64,000 bases of DNA, from assembly GCA_947493285.1 (NCBI GenBank), contig CANLQH010000001.1:248001-312000 (forward strand), read 5' to 3'. Shown piece after piece: positions 35,631 through 45,157 of this stretch (position 1 is its first letter; every line of letters starts with the position of its first letter). Source of the DNA: an uncultured Tenacibaculum sp. Its GTDB lineage: Bacteria; Bacteroidota; Bacteroidia; Flavobacteriales; Flavobacteriaceae. The translations under genes were made by a program, and so were the position numbers. Under the pieces are notes generated by a model that made no database searches, was not told where the DNA came from, and saw nothing but the letters and a program-made list of their open reading frames with translations.

Positions 35631-37106
35631 CTATAGCCTTAGTGTTTTTTTACACTTTTTTAACTCTTCCTTAAAAAACTTTTCATTTAGCTTCTTTTTA
35701 TAAAAAGGAATTATATTTTCAAGTTTCCTTTTTCCTTCTATAGAAGTTATTAATTCTGGAAATGCTTTTTCTAAAACCTCTAACATAATTGCTGTTGCAG
35801 TTGATGCTCCTGGAGAAGCACCTAATAAACAAGTTATACTACCATCTTTACTACTTATAACTTCTGTTCCAAACTGTAGCTTTCCACCTTCAAAATCATC
35901 TTTCTTAATAATTTGAACTCTTTGGCCTGCTACTATTAATTCCCAATCTTCATCTTTGGCATCTTTTACAAACTTTCTTAAAGATTCCATTCTGTCTTTA
36001 TGAGACATGGTAACTTGTTCTATTAAATATTTGGTTAAAGGTAAATTATGCCAAAAAGCACCTAGCATTGGAGAAATATTATCTATTTGAATTGATTTTA
36101 ATAAATCTAAATTCGATCCTTCTTTTAAAAACTTAGGGCTAAAACCAGCAAAAGGCCCAAACATTAATTGACGTTTACCATCAATATAACGAGTATCTAA
36201 ATGTGGTGTAGACATTGGTGGATCTCCTATTCCTGCTTTACTATATACTTTTGCGTTATGTTGCTTAATTACCTCTTCATTCTTACAAACCAACCATTCT
36301 CCACTTACAGGAAACCCCCCATAACCTCCTTTTTCCTCAATTTCTACTTTTTGAAGTAATAATAAACTTCCTCCACCAGCGCCAATAAATACATGCTTTG
36401 CATCTACTTGATGAATTTCTTTAGTTATTGTATTCTTTACTTCAGCAGTCCAATCTAAATCTGTGTCTGGATCTACATCTAGCACTTCCATATTACAATG
36501 TACTGGGGTGTTAAACTTATGTTCTAAAATTGAAAAAAGTGATTCTGTTAAAACACCGTAATTAACTTCAGTTCCTCTATCAATTCTTGATGCAGCCATT
36601 ACTTCATCATCTTCCCTATTATTGGTAATTAAAGGAAACCAAGTCTTCATTTTATCAAAATCACGAGTAAATTCGATAGAGTCGAACATGAAGTGTTCTT
36701 TTAAGGTTTCGTACCTCTTTTCAAGATAATCACTATTCTCCTTTCCTAAAACCCAACTATGGTGTTTTACTGATGAAACAAAATCAGTAGGATTTTCAAT
36801 CAAATTTTCATTTACTAAATACGACCAAAACTGTTTAGACATCTCAAACTGCTTGCAAATTTTAACAGCTTTATCAATAGAAATATTTCCATCTTTATCC
36901 TCAGGACAATAATTTAATTCACATAAAGCTGAATGCCCAGTTCCTGCGTTATTCCAAGCTGCAGAACTTTCTTTTGCAACACTATCTAAGCGCTCTAAGA
37001 TTAATATCCTCATATCAGGGTTCAATAACTTAGATAACAATGCTAAATTCGCACTCATTACTCCTCCTCCAACACAAATTAAATCGTATTCTTTTTCTAA
37101 ATTCAT
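35631..37106 (-). CDS. mqo: Malate:quinone oxidoreductase
   Basis: 491 residues, normal length. The FAD fingerprint DLICVGGGVMSANLALL lies at the N-terminus; SAAWNNAGTGHSALCELNY is a hallmark of Mqo, as are FIGAGGGSLLLLQK and the C-terminal LLGASPGASTATAIML. It oxidises malate to oxaloacetate at the membrane and passes electrons to quinone, often replacing malate dehydrogenase. It is divergent from the RelA/SpoT gene and followed by a candidate small RNA. Confidence 0.95.
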   Translation of the reverse strand: MNLEKEYDLICVGGGVMSANLALLSKLLNPDMRILILERLDSVAKESSAAWNNAGTGHSALCELNYCPEDKDGNISIDKAVKICKQFEMSKQFWSYLVNENLIENPTDFVSSVKHHSWVLGKENSDYLEKRYETLKEHFMFDSIEFTRDFDKMKTWFPLITNNREDDEVMAASRIDRGTEVNYGVLTESLFSILEHKFNTPVHCNMEVLDVDPDTDLDWTAEVKNTITKEIHQVDAKHVFIGAGGGSLLLLQKVEIEEKGGYGGFPVSGEWLVCKNEEVIKQHNAKVYSKAGIGDPPMSTPHLDTRYIDGKRQLMFGPFAGFSPKFLKEGSNLDLLKSIQIDNISPMLGAFWHNLPLTKYLIEQVTMSHKDRMESLRKFVKDAKDEDWELIVAGQRVQIIKKDDFEGGKLQFGTEVISSKDGSITCLLGASPGASTATAIMLEVLEKAFPELITSIEGKRKLENIIPFYKKKLNEKFFKEELKKCKKTLRL

Positions 37107-37248
37107 ATTTTTTGATTGATTGAACGTAAAATTAATAAGATTTTTTCATTCTAAAATTACTATAGAACATTTCTTGCGAAAACTTGCTCAATCAGTTTCT
37201 TTGCATTACTTTTATTTTGATTGAAAACTAACAAAAGAGTTTTAGTGT

Positions 37249-39465
37249 ATGAGTTATAATGCAACGATAGAAGAAGAAAATAAAGAAATAGCCAAGAGGT
37301 ATAAAAATTTACTAAAAGGAACCTACCAAACTCTATCTGATGAAGATAAAAAGTTAATTCGTAAAGCTTTTGATATTGCTGTTGAAGCACACTCTGAGCA
37401 ACGAAGAAAAACAGGTGAACCTTATATTTTTCACCCCATTGCAGTAGCAAAAATTGTTGCTGATGAAATTGGTTTAGGTGCTACCTCGATTGCGGCTGCT
37501 TTACTTCATGATGTTGTTGAAGATACACATTATACTATTGATGATATGGAGCGTTTGTTTGGTGAAAACATTGCTCGAATTGTTAGTGGACTTACCAAAA
37601 TATCCAACTTAAAAAAAGAGCAAGATTACTCTATTCAAGCAGAAAATTTCAGAAAAATGCTGCTTACATTACACGATGATGTAAGAGTAATTTTAATTAA
37701 AATTGCTGATAGATTGCATAACATGCAAACTATGGATGCAATGCCTGCTCATAAGCAAGTAAAAATAGCTTCTGAGACATTATACATCTATGCTCCTTTG
37801 GCGCATCGATTAGGTTTATATAATATTAAAACTGAGCTTGAAGATTTAGGTTTAAAGTATACAGAGCCTGATGTTTATAACGATATTTTAACCAAAATAA
37901 AAGATAGTAAAGAAGAACAACAAAAATACATTGATAGTTTTACTTCTATTTTAAAAGAGGCTTTAGATAAAGAAAGTTTTAAGTACGAAATTAAAGGTCG
38001 TTTTAAATCCATTTTTTCTATTCGTAGAAAAATGCGAAAGCAAAATGTAACCTTTGATGAAGTATATGATAAATTTGCAATACGAATTATTTACGAACCA
38101 ACTTCTCTAGATGAAAAGTTTGATGCTTGGAAAATTTATTCTATTGTAACAGATTTTTTCAAACCCAATCCAGCACGTTTAAGAGATTGGATTTCTCAAC
38201 CTAAATCAACCGGTTATGAAGCTTTACATATTACAGTAATCGGACCTAAAGCTAAATGGGTAGAAGTACAAGTTCGTTCGGAAAGAATGGATGAAATCGC
38301 TGAAAAAGGATATGCAGCTCACTTTAAATATAAGCAAGGACAAGTAAAAGAAAACGGTCTTGAAGGTTGGTTAAATCGTTTAAAAGAAACTTTAGAAAAT
38401 CAAAGTTTAGACGCTGTTGATTTTGTTGAAGACTTTAAACTAAACCTCTATGCTAAAGAGATTTATGTTTTTACACCTAAAGGAGATTTAAAGTCGCTTC
38501 CAAAAGGAGCTTCAGCATTAGATTTTGCCTTTTCTGTACATACCGATGTTGGGTTAAAATGTCGTGGAGCAAAAGTAAATGGAAAATTAGTTCCTTTAAG
38601 TTATGAGTTAAAAAGTGGTGATCAAGTAGAAGTGCTAACAGCTAACAATAACAAACCAAATGTTCGTTGGTTAGATTTTGTAATGACAGCACGTGCAAGA
38701 ACCAAAATTAAGTCAGCATTAAAAGCTGAGGAGAAAGTAATTGCGGAAGAAGGCAAAGCTATATTGTTACGTAAACTACGTCATTTAAAAATAAATACAA
38801 ATGATAAAATTATACATGAAATTGCTTCTTATTTCGGGTTAAAAACCAGTTTTGACTTATTTTTTAGAGTTGGTAACGGAGCTATTGATAACACAAAATT
38901 AAAAGAATACGTAGCTCAACGAAATAGTGGCTTAATGGGCTTCTTTAAAAATACATTTAGAAGAAATCCTTCAAAAGAAATTGTAGATAAAGAAGAAGTT
39001 ACAAGTAACTATGACGCTTTAGTTTTTGGTAAAGACGAGCAAACTTTAGATTATACGTTAGCTAAATGTTGTAAACCAATTCCTGGAGACAAAGTTTTTG
39101 GTTTCGTTACGATAAACGAAGGTATTAAAGTGCATAAAAAAGATTGTCCGAATGCAATTTCTATGCAATCGAACTATGCCTACAGAATAATGCCTGCTAA
39201 ATGGATCGATTCTACTAAGCAAGAGTTTACAGCTATTTTACATTTATCAGGAATTGATAACAAAGGAATTGTTAACAATATTACTCGTATAATTTCTAAC
39301 AGTATGGATGTATTTATTCATAGTATTAATATCTCTGGAGACGACGGTATATTTGACGGTAAGCTATCATTGAGTGTAAAAAACAAGGCACAACTTAATA
39401 AGCTGATTGAAAGTATGAAAAAGGTTGAAGGTGTACAGAAAGTTGATCGTGTTAATACTTTGTAA
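37249..39465 (+). CDS. Bifunctional (p)ppGpp synthetase/hydrolase (RelA/SpoT homologue)
   Basis: 738 residues with the full Rel architecture: HD hydrolase domain (about 40-200) with H62, the HD pair at 87-88 in LLHDVVEDTH and IKIADRLHNMQT; synthetase domain (about 240-360) with GRFKSIFSIRRKM; TGS domain (about 400-465, IYVFTPKGDLKSLPKGASALDFAFSVH); a helical region, a zinc-finger-like CCKPIPGD with HKKDC, and an ACT domain at the end. HD motifs look intact, so both synthesis and hydrolysis of the alarmone are likely. The start codon lacks an obvious TAnnTTTG box upstream. Confidence 0.95.
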   Translation: MSYNATIEEENKEIAKRYKNLLKGTYQTLSDEDKKLIRKAFDIAVEAHSEQRRKTGEPYIFHPIAVAKIVADEIGLGATSIAAALLHDVVEDTHYTIDDMERLFGENIARIVSGLTKISNLKKEQDYSIQAENFRKMLLTLHDDVRVILIKIADRLHNMQTMDAMPAHKQVKIASETLYIYAPLAHRLGLYNIKTELEDLGLKYTEPDVYNDILTKIKDSKEEQQKYIDSFTSILKEALDKESFKYEIKGRFKSIFSIRRKMRKQNVTFDEVYDKFAIRIIYEPTSLDEKFDAWKIYSIVTDFFKPNPARLRDWISQPKSTGYEALHITVIGPKAKWVEVQVRSERMDEIAEKGYAAHFKYKQGQVKENGLEGWLNRLKETLENQSLDAVDFVEDFKLNLYAKEIYVFTPKGDLKSLPKGASALDFAFSVHTDVGLKCRGAKVNGKLVPLSYELKSGDQVEVLTANNNKPNVRWLDFVMTARARTKIKSALKAEEKVIAEEGKAILLRKLRHLKINTNDKIIHEIASYFGLKTSFDLFFRVGNGAIDNTKLKEYVAQRNSGLMGFFKNTFRRNPSKEIVDKEEVTSNYDALVFGKDEQTLDYTLAKCCKPIPGDKVFGFVTINEGIKVHKKDCPNAISMQSNYAYRIMPAKWIDSTKQEFTAILHLSGIDNKGIVNNITRIISNSMDVFIHSINISGDDGIFDGKLSLSVKNKAQLNKLIESMKKVEGVQKVDRVNTL

Positions 39466-39507
39466 ATATCATTTTAAATTACTTGTTTTATTATCAATAA
39501 ATAACAG

Positions 39508-39515
39508 TAAATTTG
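39508..39515 (+). promoter_or_regulatory. Candidate -7 box (TAAATTTG) for the Fur-family gene
   Basis: Exact TAnnTTTG match 22 bases upstream of the ATG at 39538. Confidence 0.55.
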
Positions 39516-39537
39516 TTCTTTCGTAAATTTAAATTAA

Positions 39538-39987
39538 ATGAGTAACTCAGCCGAAAATCAAGAAATTGTAAAAAAAGTTTTCACTTCTTTTTTAGAAGAA
39601 AACAAGCATCGTAAAACGCCTGAGCGTTATGCAATTTTACAAGAAATATATGATGCTGATGAGCATTTTGATATTGAATCTTTATATATCAAAATGAAAA
39701 ATAAAAACTATCGTGTTAGTAGAGCAACGCTTTATAATACAATGGATTTACTATTAGATTGTGGTTTGGTACGTAAACATCAATTTGACGGACAATCTAT
39801 GGCTCGTTATGAAAAAAGCTACTTCGATAAAAATCATGATCACGTAATACTTACTGATTCTGGTGAAGTAAAAGAGTTTTGCGATCCAAGAATTCAAATT
39901 ATCAAAAAAACAATTGAAGAAGTTTTTGATATTGACATTCACAACCACTCACTTTATTTTTACGGAACAAAAAAGAAAAAAGACTAA
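39538..39987 (+). CDS. Fur-family metal-responsive regulator
   Basis: 149 residues: winged-helix domain (about 10-85, with [28 protein letters not shown] and [21 protein letters not shown]) and dimerisation domain with the metal-binding [17 protein letters not shown]. The two cysteines that form the first CxxC structural zinc site in E. coli Fur (ICLDCG) are replaced (ILTDSG), so that site is absent. Whether it senses iron, zinc, manganese or peroxide cannot be told. It may be co-transcribed with purA 85 bases downstream. Confidence 0.88.
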   Translation: MSNSAENQEIVKKVFTSFLEENKHRKTPERYAILQEIYDADEHFDIESLYIKMKNKNYRVSRATLYNTMDLLLDCGLVRKHQFDGQSMARYEKSYFDKNHDHVILTDSGEVKEFCDPRIQIIKKTIEEVFDIDIHNHSLYFYGTKKKKD

Positions 39988-40072
39988 AATACAACACTCT
40001 AAAATCAGCTTTTAAAAAGTTGATTTTTTATTTTAAATAACTATTAAACAACAACACTTAACAACACACTAA

Positions 40073-41344
40073 ATGGCAGTAGATTTATTACTCGGACTTC
40101 AATGGGGAGACGAGGGAAAAGGTAAGATTGTAGATGTTCTTACAGGAAACTATGATATTATTGCACGTTTTCAAGGAGGTCCAAATGCGGGTCATACTTT
40201 AATTTTTGATGGTTACAAACATGTTTTACATACAATTCCATCTGGTATTTTTCACAAAACAGCTTTAAATGTAGTTGGTAATGGAGTCGTAATTGATCCT
40301 GTTATCTTCAAAAAAGAATTAGAAAATTTAGATGTTCATAATATCGATTATACTTCTAAATTATTAATTTCAAGAAAAGCACATTTAATTTTACCAACGC
40401 ATCGTTTATTAGATGCTGCTTCTGAAACTTCGAAAGGAAAAGCAAAAATTGGTTCTACTTTAAAAGGAATTGGCCCTACTTACATGGACAAAACTGGTAG
40501 AAATGGTATGCGTGTTGGAGATTTAGAATTAGATAACTGGAAAGAAAAATACAAGGCTTTAACTGCTAAGCATATTAAAATGCTTGATTTTTTCAATGTT
40601 CAGATAGATTATGATTTAGATGAATTAGAAGCTGAGTTTTCTAAAGGAATTGAAAAATTAAAAACATTACAGTTTATCGATTCTGAAGAGTTTTTAAACA
40701 CCGCAATTAAAGAAGGAAAATCAATCTTAGCTGAAGGAGCACAAGGTTCTTTATTAGATATTGACTTTGGAACCTATCCATTTGTTACCTCTTCTAACAC
40801 TACAGCTGCAGGTGCTTGTACTGGTTTAGGAGTGGCACCAAACAAAATTGGAGATGTATTCGGTATTTTTAAAGCTTACACTACTCGTGTTGGTTCTGGA
40901 CCTTTCCCTACTGAATTATTTGATGAAGATGGAGCAACTATGGCTAAAGTTGGCCATGAATTTGGAGCAACAACTGGTCGTCCGCGTCGTTGTGGTTGGT
41001 TAGATTTAGTTGCTTTAAAGTACGCTGTTGACGTAAACGGTGTTACACAATTAATGATGATGAAAGGAGATGTACTTTCTGGTTTCGACACCTTAAAAGT
41101 ATGTACTTCTTATAATTATAAGGGTGAAAAAATCACACATTTACCTTATAATATAGAACCCGAAAATGTATCGGTAAACTATTCTGAATTTAAAGGATGG
41201 GATGAAGATTTAACAAAAATGACTTCAGCTGATCAATTACCAAAAAACTTACTAGACTATGTTGCTTTTATTGAAAAAGAAACGGGAGTTCCGGTTAAAA
41301 TAGTTTCGGTAGGACCTGACAGAAAACAAACAATTAATAGATAA
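40073..41344 (+). CDS. purA: Adenylosuccinate synthetase
   Basis: 423 residues. The GTP-binding LQWGDEGKGKIVD motif (about 9-21), the GPNAGHT loop, GIGPTYMDKTGRNGMRVGD, and the TTGRPRRCGWLD signature are all present. It makes adenylosuccinate from IMP and aspartate. Clear single-gene terminator follows. Confidence 0.97.
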   Translation: MAVDLLLGLQWGDEGKGKIVDVLTGNYDIIARFQGGPNAGHTLIFDGYKHVLHTIPSGIFHKTALNVVGNGVVIDPVIFKKELENLDVHNIDYTSKLLISRKAHLILPTHRLLDAASETSKGKAKIGSTLKGIGPTYMDKTGRNGMRVGDLELDNWKEKYKALTAKHIKMLDFFNVQIDYDLDELEAEFSKGIEKLKTLQFIDSEEFLNTAIKEGKSILAEGAQGSLLDIDFGTYPFVTSSNTTAAGACTGLGVAPNKIGDVFGIFKAYTTRVGSGPFPTELFDEDGATMAKVGHEFGATTGRPRRCGWLDLVALKYAVDVNGVTQLMMMKGDVLSGFDTLKVCTSYNYKGEKITHLPYNIEPENVSVNYSEFKGWDEDLTKMTSADQLPKNLLDYVAFIEKETGVPVKIVSVGPDRKQTINR

Positions 41345-41353
41345 AAAATTGGA

Positions 41354-41377
41354 GGAGCTCTTAGGAGCTCCTTTTTT
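41354..41377 (+). terminator. Terminator of purA
   Basis: GGAGCTC and GAGCTCC close a TTAG loop, followed by six T; the T tract ends directly at the next ATG (41378). Confidence 0.85.
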
Positions 41378-41920
41378 ATGATGGTAAAAGATTATTTAGA
41401 TAATATTACAAAGCAATTTTTGTCGTATAAAGAAGTAGCAGACAAAACAATTGCACAATTAGAAGAAAAAGATTTCCATTGGAGATACAACGAAGAAAGT
41501 AATAGTATAGCTTCTATTATGATTCATGTTTCCGAAAACATGTTATCTCGTTGGACAGACTTTTTTACATCTGACGGAGAAAAGAGTACTCGAAACAGAG
41601 ACAAAGAATTTGAATCTCAAAACCTATCAAAAGAAGAATTAAAAGAAAAATGGGAACTTGGTTGGGATTGTTTATTTACTGCCTTAAACTCGTTAAATGA
41701 ATCTAATTTTGAGCAGCCTATTTATATAAGAAATAAACAGCATAAATTAATTGAAAGCATTACACGACAAATAGCACATTATCCCTATCACATTGGGCAA
41801 ATAGCTTATGTTGGTAAAATGATTTTAAACGACAAATGGCAAACAGCCTCTATTGCAAAAGGAAAATCTAAAGAGTTTATGCAAGCTCAATTTGAACAAA
41901 ATAAAAAAGGAACTCATTAA
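41378..41920 (+). CDS. DinB-like protein (DUF1572 family)
   Basis: 180 residues, a four-helix bundle of the DinB/YfiT superfamily; IASIMIHVSENMLSRWTDFF, QIAHYPYHIGQIAYVGKMI provide the histidines that can bind a divalent metal. These proteins are often thiol transferases or of unknown function. Start ambiguity: ATG 41378 or the adjacent ATG 41381. The gene begins immediately after the purA terminator and so probably depends on partial read-through or an internal promoter within purA. Its 3' end is inside a terminator shared with the convergent decarboxylase gene. Confidence 0.78.
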   Translation: MMVKDYLDNITKQFLSYKEVADKTIAQLEEKDFHWRYNEESNSIASIMIHVSENMLSRWTDFFTSDGEKSTRNRDKEFESQNLSKEELKEKWELGWDCLFTALNSLNESNFEQPIYIRNKQHKLIESITRQIAHYPYHIGQIAYVGKMILNDKWQTASIAKGKSKEFMQAQFEQNKKGTH

Positions 41921-41936
41921 TTAGAGTTCCTTTTTT
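41903..41936. terminator. Bidirectional terminator between the DinB-like and decarboxylase genes
   Basis: AAAAAAGGAACTC and GAGTTCCTTTTTT form a 13-bp stem with an eight-base loop and work on both strands. The left arm encodes the last codons of the DinB-like protein. Confidence 0.85.
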
Positions 41937-41939
41937 ATT

Positions 41940-43373
41940 TTATTTCTTTTCTGCTAAAATTTCTTCAGCAAATTTATTACATAAAAGAAAAGTTTCTTTT
42001 ACATGATTAATTGTTGTTTTCGGATTAATTAAACACATTCGCAATACTACTTGTTTATTTAAAATAGTGGTTACTAAGAGTGCTTCTTTAGATTCCATCA
42101 TTTTCTTTGAAATCTGTTGATTTAAGGCATCAATTTCTGGTTCAGATAAATTTAATCCAATAGGATTATATCTAAAATTAATCACCGCTAGAGTTGCTGG
42201 AGAAATTATTTCCCAATTTCTACTTTTTCTTAATATCTTTTCAACATCATCAGCTAACTGAATGTTATAAGTTACGGCTTCTTTAAAAGTATCTAATCCA
42301 TACGTTTTAATAGACATATAGAATTTTAACGCTCTAAAACGACGCGTTAACTGAATACCGTAATCATAAAAATTAATCTCAGACTCATTTCCTTCAATAT
42401 CACGTAAGTATTCAGGTTTTTCGCTAAAAGTATTACTTAACCATGAAGCATCTTTTACTAATAAACATCCTATTTCATAAGGTTGAAAAAACCATTTATG
42501 TGGATCTACAGTTAAAGAGTCTGCTCTATCTATTCCTCTTAAAGCCTTTACTCCTTTTTCAGATAATATTGCTGCACCACCATAAGCTCCATCTATATGA
42601 AACCATAAATTTTCCTCTTCGCAAATATCTGCAATATCATGTAACGGATCAACGGTGCCTGTATTGGTAGTTCCTGCGGATGCTATAAAACAAAATGGTT
42701 GTAAGCCTTCTAATCTGTCTTTAGCAATCGCATTTTTTAATTTATTAATACTAATTCTGAACTCAATATCTGTAGGTAAAATTCGAATCTGTTCTTTTTT
42801 AAATCCTAAAACACGAATCGCTTTTATATTTGATGAATGCGCTTGATCTGACAAATAAATTACCGCTTTCGAAAAATCATCTCCACATTTAATTCTACGT
42901 GCAGTAACTAAAGCTGTTAAATTTGCCATAGAACCACCACTAGTAAATATTCCTCCTCCTTTTTCTATAGGAAAATTAAACATTTTTAATAACCAGTTCA
43001 TAGTTACTATTTCTAGTTCAGCTGCAGCTGGTGAAGCTACCCATCCACCAGAAAAAATATTAAAACCTGTAGCCAAACTATCTGCCATAGTACTTATAAA
43101 ATTACTTGGACCAGGCACAAAAGAATATGCTTTTGGATGCGAAATGACAGTACTATTTGGTATTACATTATCCATCACAAAATCCAACACTTCATTTGCT
43201 TTCATTCCAGTATTTGGAGCCTCTTGTAAAAATAGATTATCCATTTCTTTACGAGTTGCAGAAGTAACTGGTTTTTTATCATTTAAAGTATCCCAATGTT
43301 CAGCAATTAGGTCAACAATTTTATATCCATAAGATTTCATTTCTTCTAAAGACAAATCAAAATGGGCGCTCAT
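41940..43373 (-). CDS. Group II PLP-dependent decarboxylase (aromatic amino acid decarboxylase-like)
   Basis: 477 residues. The PLP lysine lies in the TVDPHKWFFQPYEIGC motif; HIDGAYGG, FTSGGSMANLTAL and the PNSTVISHPKAYSFVPG N-terminal segment match the pyridoxal-dependent decarboxylase family (L-DOPA, tyrosine, tryptophan, glutamate-type). The substrate cannot be named from sequence alone, although the SHPKAYSF start is nearer the aromatic amino acid group. A TAATTTTG promoter box lies 25 bases upstream of the start. Confidence 0.88.
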   Translation of the reverse strand: MSAHFDLSLEEMKSYGYKIVDLIAEHWDTLNDKKPVTSATRKEMDNLFLQEAPNTGMKANEVLDFVMDNVIPNSTVISHPKAYSFVPGPSNFISTMADSLATGFNIFSGGWVASPAAAELEIVTMNWLLKMFNFPIEKGGGIFTSGGSMANLTALVTARRIKCGDDFSKAVIYLSDQAHSSNIKAIRVLGFKKEQIRILPTDIEFRISINKLKNAIAKDRLEGLQPFCFIASAGTTNTGTVDPLHDIADICEEENLWFHIDGAYGGAAILSEKGVKALRGIDRADSLTVDPHKWFFQPYEIGCLLVKDASWLSNTFSEKPEYLRDIEGNESEINFYDYGIQLTRRFRALKFYMSIKTYGLDTFKEAVTYNIQLADDVEKILRKSRNWEIISPATLAVINFRYNPIGLNLSEPEIDALNQQISKKMMESKEALLVTTILNKQVVLRMCLINPKTTINHVKETFLLCNKFAEEILAEKK

Positions 43374-43398
43374 ATAAACTAGTTTTTTAATTAAAAAA

Positions 43399-43406
43399 CA
43401 AAATTA
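43399..43406 (-). promoter_or_regulatory. Candidate -7 box (TAATTTTG) for the PLP decarboxylase
   Basis: Exact TAnnTTTG match 25 bases upstream of the ATG at 43373. Confidence 0.55.
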
Positions 43407-43484
43407 GTCAATTACAAACCCACTACTCTATTTTAATTAGATAATTTTATTTGTTTATTAAGAAATATGGCACATTCTTTTCAT

Positions 43485-43492
43485 TATTTTTG
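43485..43492 (+). promoter_or_regulatory. Candidate -7 box (TATTTTTG) that decides the OstA-like start
   Basis: Exact TAnnTTTG match 19 bases before TTG 43512. It lies inside the longer frame from ATG 43467, which argues that 43467 is not the translation start. Confidence 0.6.
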
Positions 43493-43511
43493 TGCATCAA
43501 ATTATTTTATT

Positions 43512-45152
43512 TTGAAAAGACTATTTCTTTTAACATTTTTATTATTCGCTTTTGGAAGTTTTTCTCAAACGAAAAAAATTAAAATACTTTCTACTGAACT
43601 AAGTACTGCTGATGAAGATCAATTTCCTGGAGCAACTATATTAATTGGTAAGGTTAAAATGGAACATGAAGGTGCTACTTTAGATTGTAAAAGAGCATTG
43701 TTTTTTCAGAAAAAGAACTTATTTAAAGCTATAGGTGAAGTTGTTATTGAGCAAGGTGATAGTATTATTCAATATAGTGACTTTTCAATTTATGACGGAA
43801 ATAGTAAAAAAGCTAAATCTTGGGGAAATGTAGAGATTAATGATAAAGAAATGAAAATGAATACAGATACGCTTCATTTCGATAGAATTAATCAAATTTT
43901 ATATTATCCAAATGGAGGAACAATACGAGATAAAAAAAACACCTTAAAAAGTATTAGAGGTACTTATTTCTTAAAAGATAAAAAGTTTACCGCAAAATCG
44001 AAAGTAACAGTTGTAAATCCAGAAAACAATCTTGAATCAGATCATCTGGATTATTACACAAACTCAAATCTAGCTTATTTATACGGTCCGAGTACTATTA
44101 CAAATTTAAAGGATAGCACAAAGATATATTCTGAAAGAGGCTTTTTTGATACCAATACAGACATTTCATACTTTGTAAAAAACGCTAAACTCTTTTTAAA
44201 AGAAAGAACCATTTTAGCCGATAGCTTATATTATGATAAAAGAAAAGGATTTGCATCTGCAACCAATAACATAAAAGTTATTGATACTGTTCAGAAAATG
44301 GTAACCAAAGGTAATTATGCTGAGTTATTCGAACATAAAGATTCTTTATTTATAATTAATAGAGCAGTAGCTATATCAGAGATTGATAAAGACTCTATGT
44401 ATGTTTCTGGAGACAAAATTTTATTAACCGGTAAACCTGAAAATAGAATTGTACGAATTTTTAACAATGCTAAAATATTTAAATCTGATTTACAAGGAAA
44501 ATGCGATTCTATACATACAAGTCAAGTTACCGGAGTAACCCGAATGTTTAATAATCCAATTCTTTGGTCGGGTAAAAGTCAAATTACGGGTGATAGTATT
44601 CAAATACTTACCAATAAAGAAACTAATAAATTAGACTCTTTAAAGGTCTTGAAAAATGCCTTTATGGTTCAGAAAGATTCTATTACTGAAGATGATTATA
44701 ATCAAATTAAAGGACGTAATATTTATGGTAAATTTGAAGGTAATGATCTTAGAACTATGTTGGTAAAAGGTAATGCAGAATCTTTATATTATAACAGGAA
44801 TGAAGAATCTCAAAAATTAGAAACTATTACTAAAGAGATAGCCAGTGATATTGAATTTACCCTGAAGGATAGTGAGATAACACAAACCAAATATTTCAAA
44901 AATACTGAAGGTAAAACATTCCCTCCTTCTGAATTTCCTGTAGAAGAAAAGAAATTTAAAGGTTTTATTTGGCGAGAAGATGAACAACCAAAAACAGTCG
45001 AAGATATTTTTGTAAAAGACAATTCTAAAGTGTCCTCTAAAGTTAAAAACTCAAAAGAAGCTATAAAAAAAGCTAAGAAACAGTTTATTGAAGAAAGTGT
45101 AAAAAAAGAAAAATCTAAGAAAATAAATTTCAATGATATTAAAATTAAATAA
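43512..45152 (+). CDS. OstA/LptA-like lipopolysaccharide transport protein
   Basis: About 546 residues from TTG 43512, giving the signal peptide LKRLFLLTFLLFAFGSFSQ. The alternative ATG 43467 would add 15 residues (MAHSFHYFCASNYFI) before the signal and start upstream of the likely promoter box. The remainder is a long beta-rich array of OstA/LptA-type repeats (FPGATILIGKVKMEHEGATLDCKRALFF; later GVTRMFNNPILWSGKSQITGDSI), finishing in a Lys-rich tail. Bacteroidota OstA-like proteins probably help carry LPS across the periplasm. The next gene begins five bases after the stop. Confidence 0.8.
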   Translation: MKRLFLLTFLLFAFGSFSQTKKIKILSTELSTADEDQFPGATILIGKVKMEHEGATLDCKRALFFQKKNLFKAIGEVVIEQGDSIIQYSDFSIYDGNSKKAKSWGNVEINDKEMKMNTDTLHFDRINQILYYPNGGTIRDKKNTLKSIRGTYFLKDKKFTAKSKVTVVNPENNLESDHLDYYTNSNLAYLYGPSTITNLKDSTKIYSERGFFDTNTDISYFVKNAKLFLKERTILADSLYYDKRKGFASATNNIKVIDTVQKMVTKGNYAELFEHKDSLFIINRAVAISEIDKDSMYVSGDKILLTGKPENRIVRIFNNAKIFKSDLQGKCDSIHTSQVTGVTRMFNNPILWSGKSQITGDSIQILTNKETNKLDSLKVLKNAFMVQKDSITEDDYNQIKGRNIYGKFEGNDLRTMLVKGNAESLYYNRNEESQKLETITKEIASDIEFTLKDSEITQTKYFKNTEGKTFPPSEFPVEEKKFKGFIWREDEQPKTVEDIFVKDNSKVSSKVKNSKEAIKKAKKQFIEESVKKEKSKKINFNDIKIK

Positions 45153-45157
45153 TTGAA

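Noticed and set aside
37160..37450. Minus-strand ORF of 96 codons over the relA/spoT start
   Set aside because: It lies antisense to the conserved HD domain and crosses its promoter; no family resemblance.
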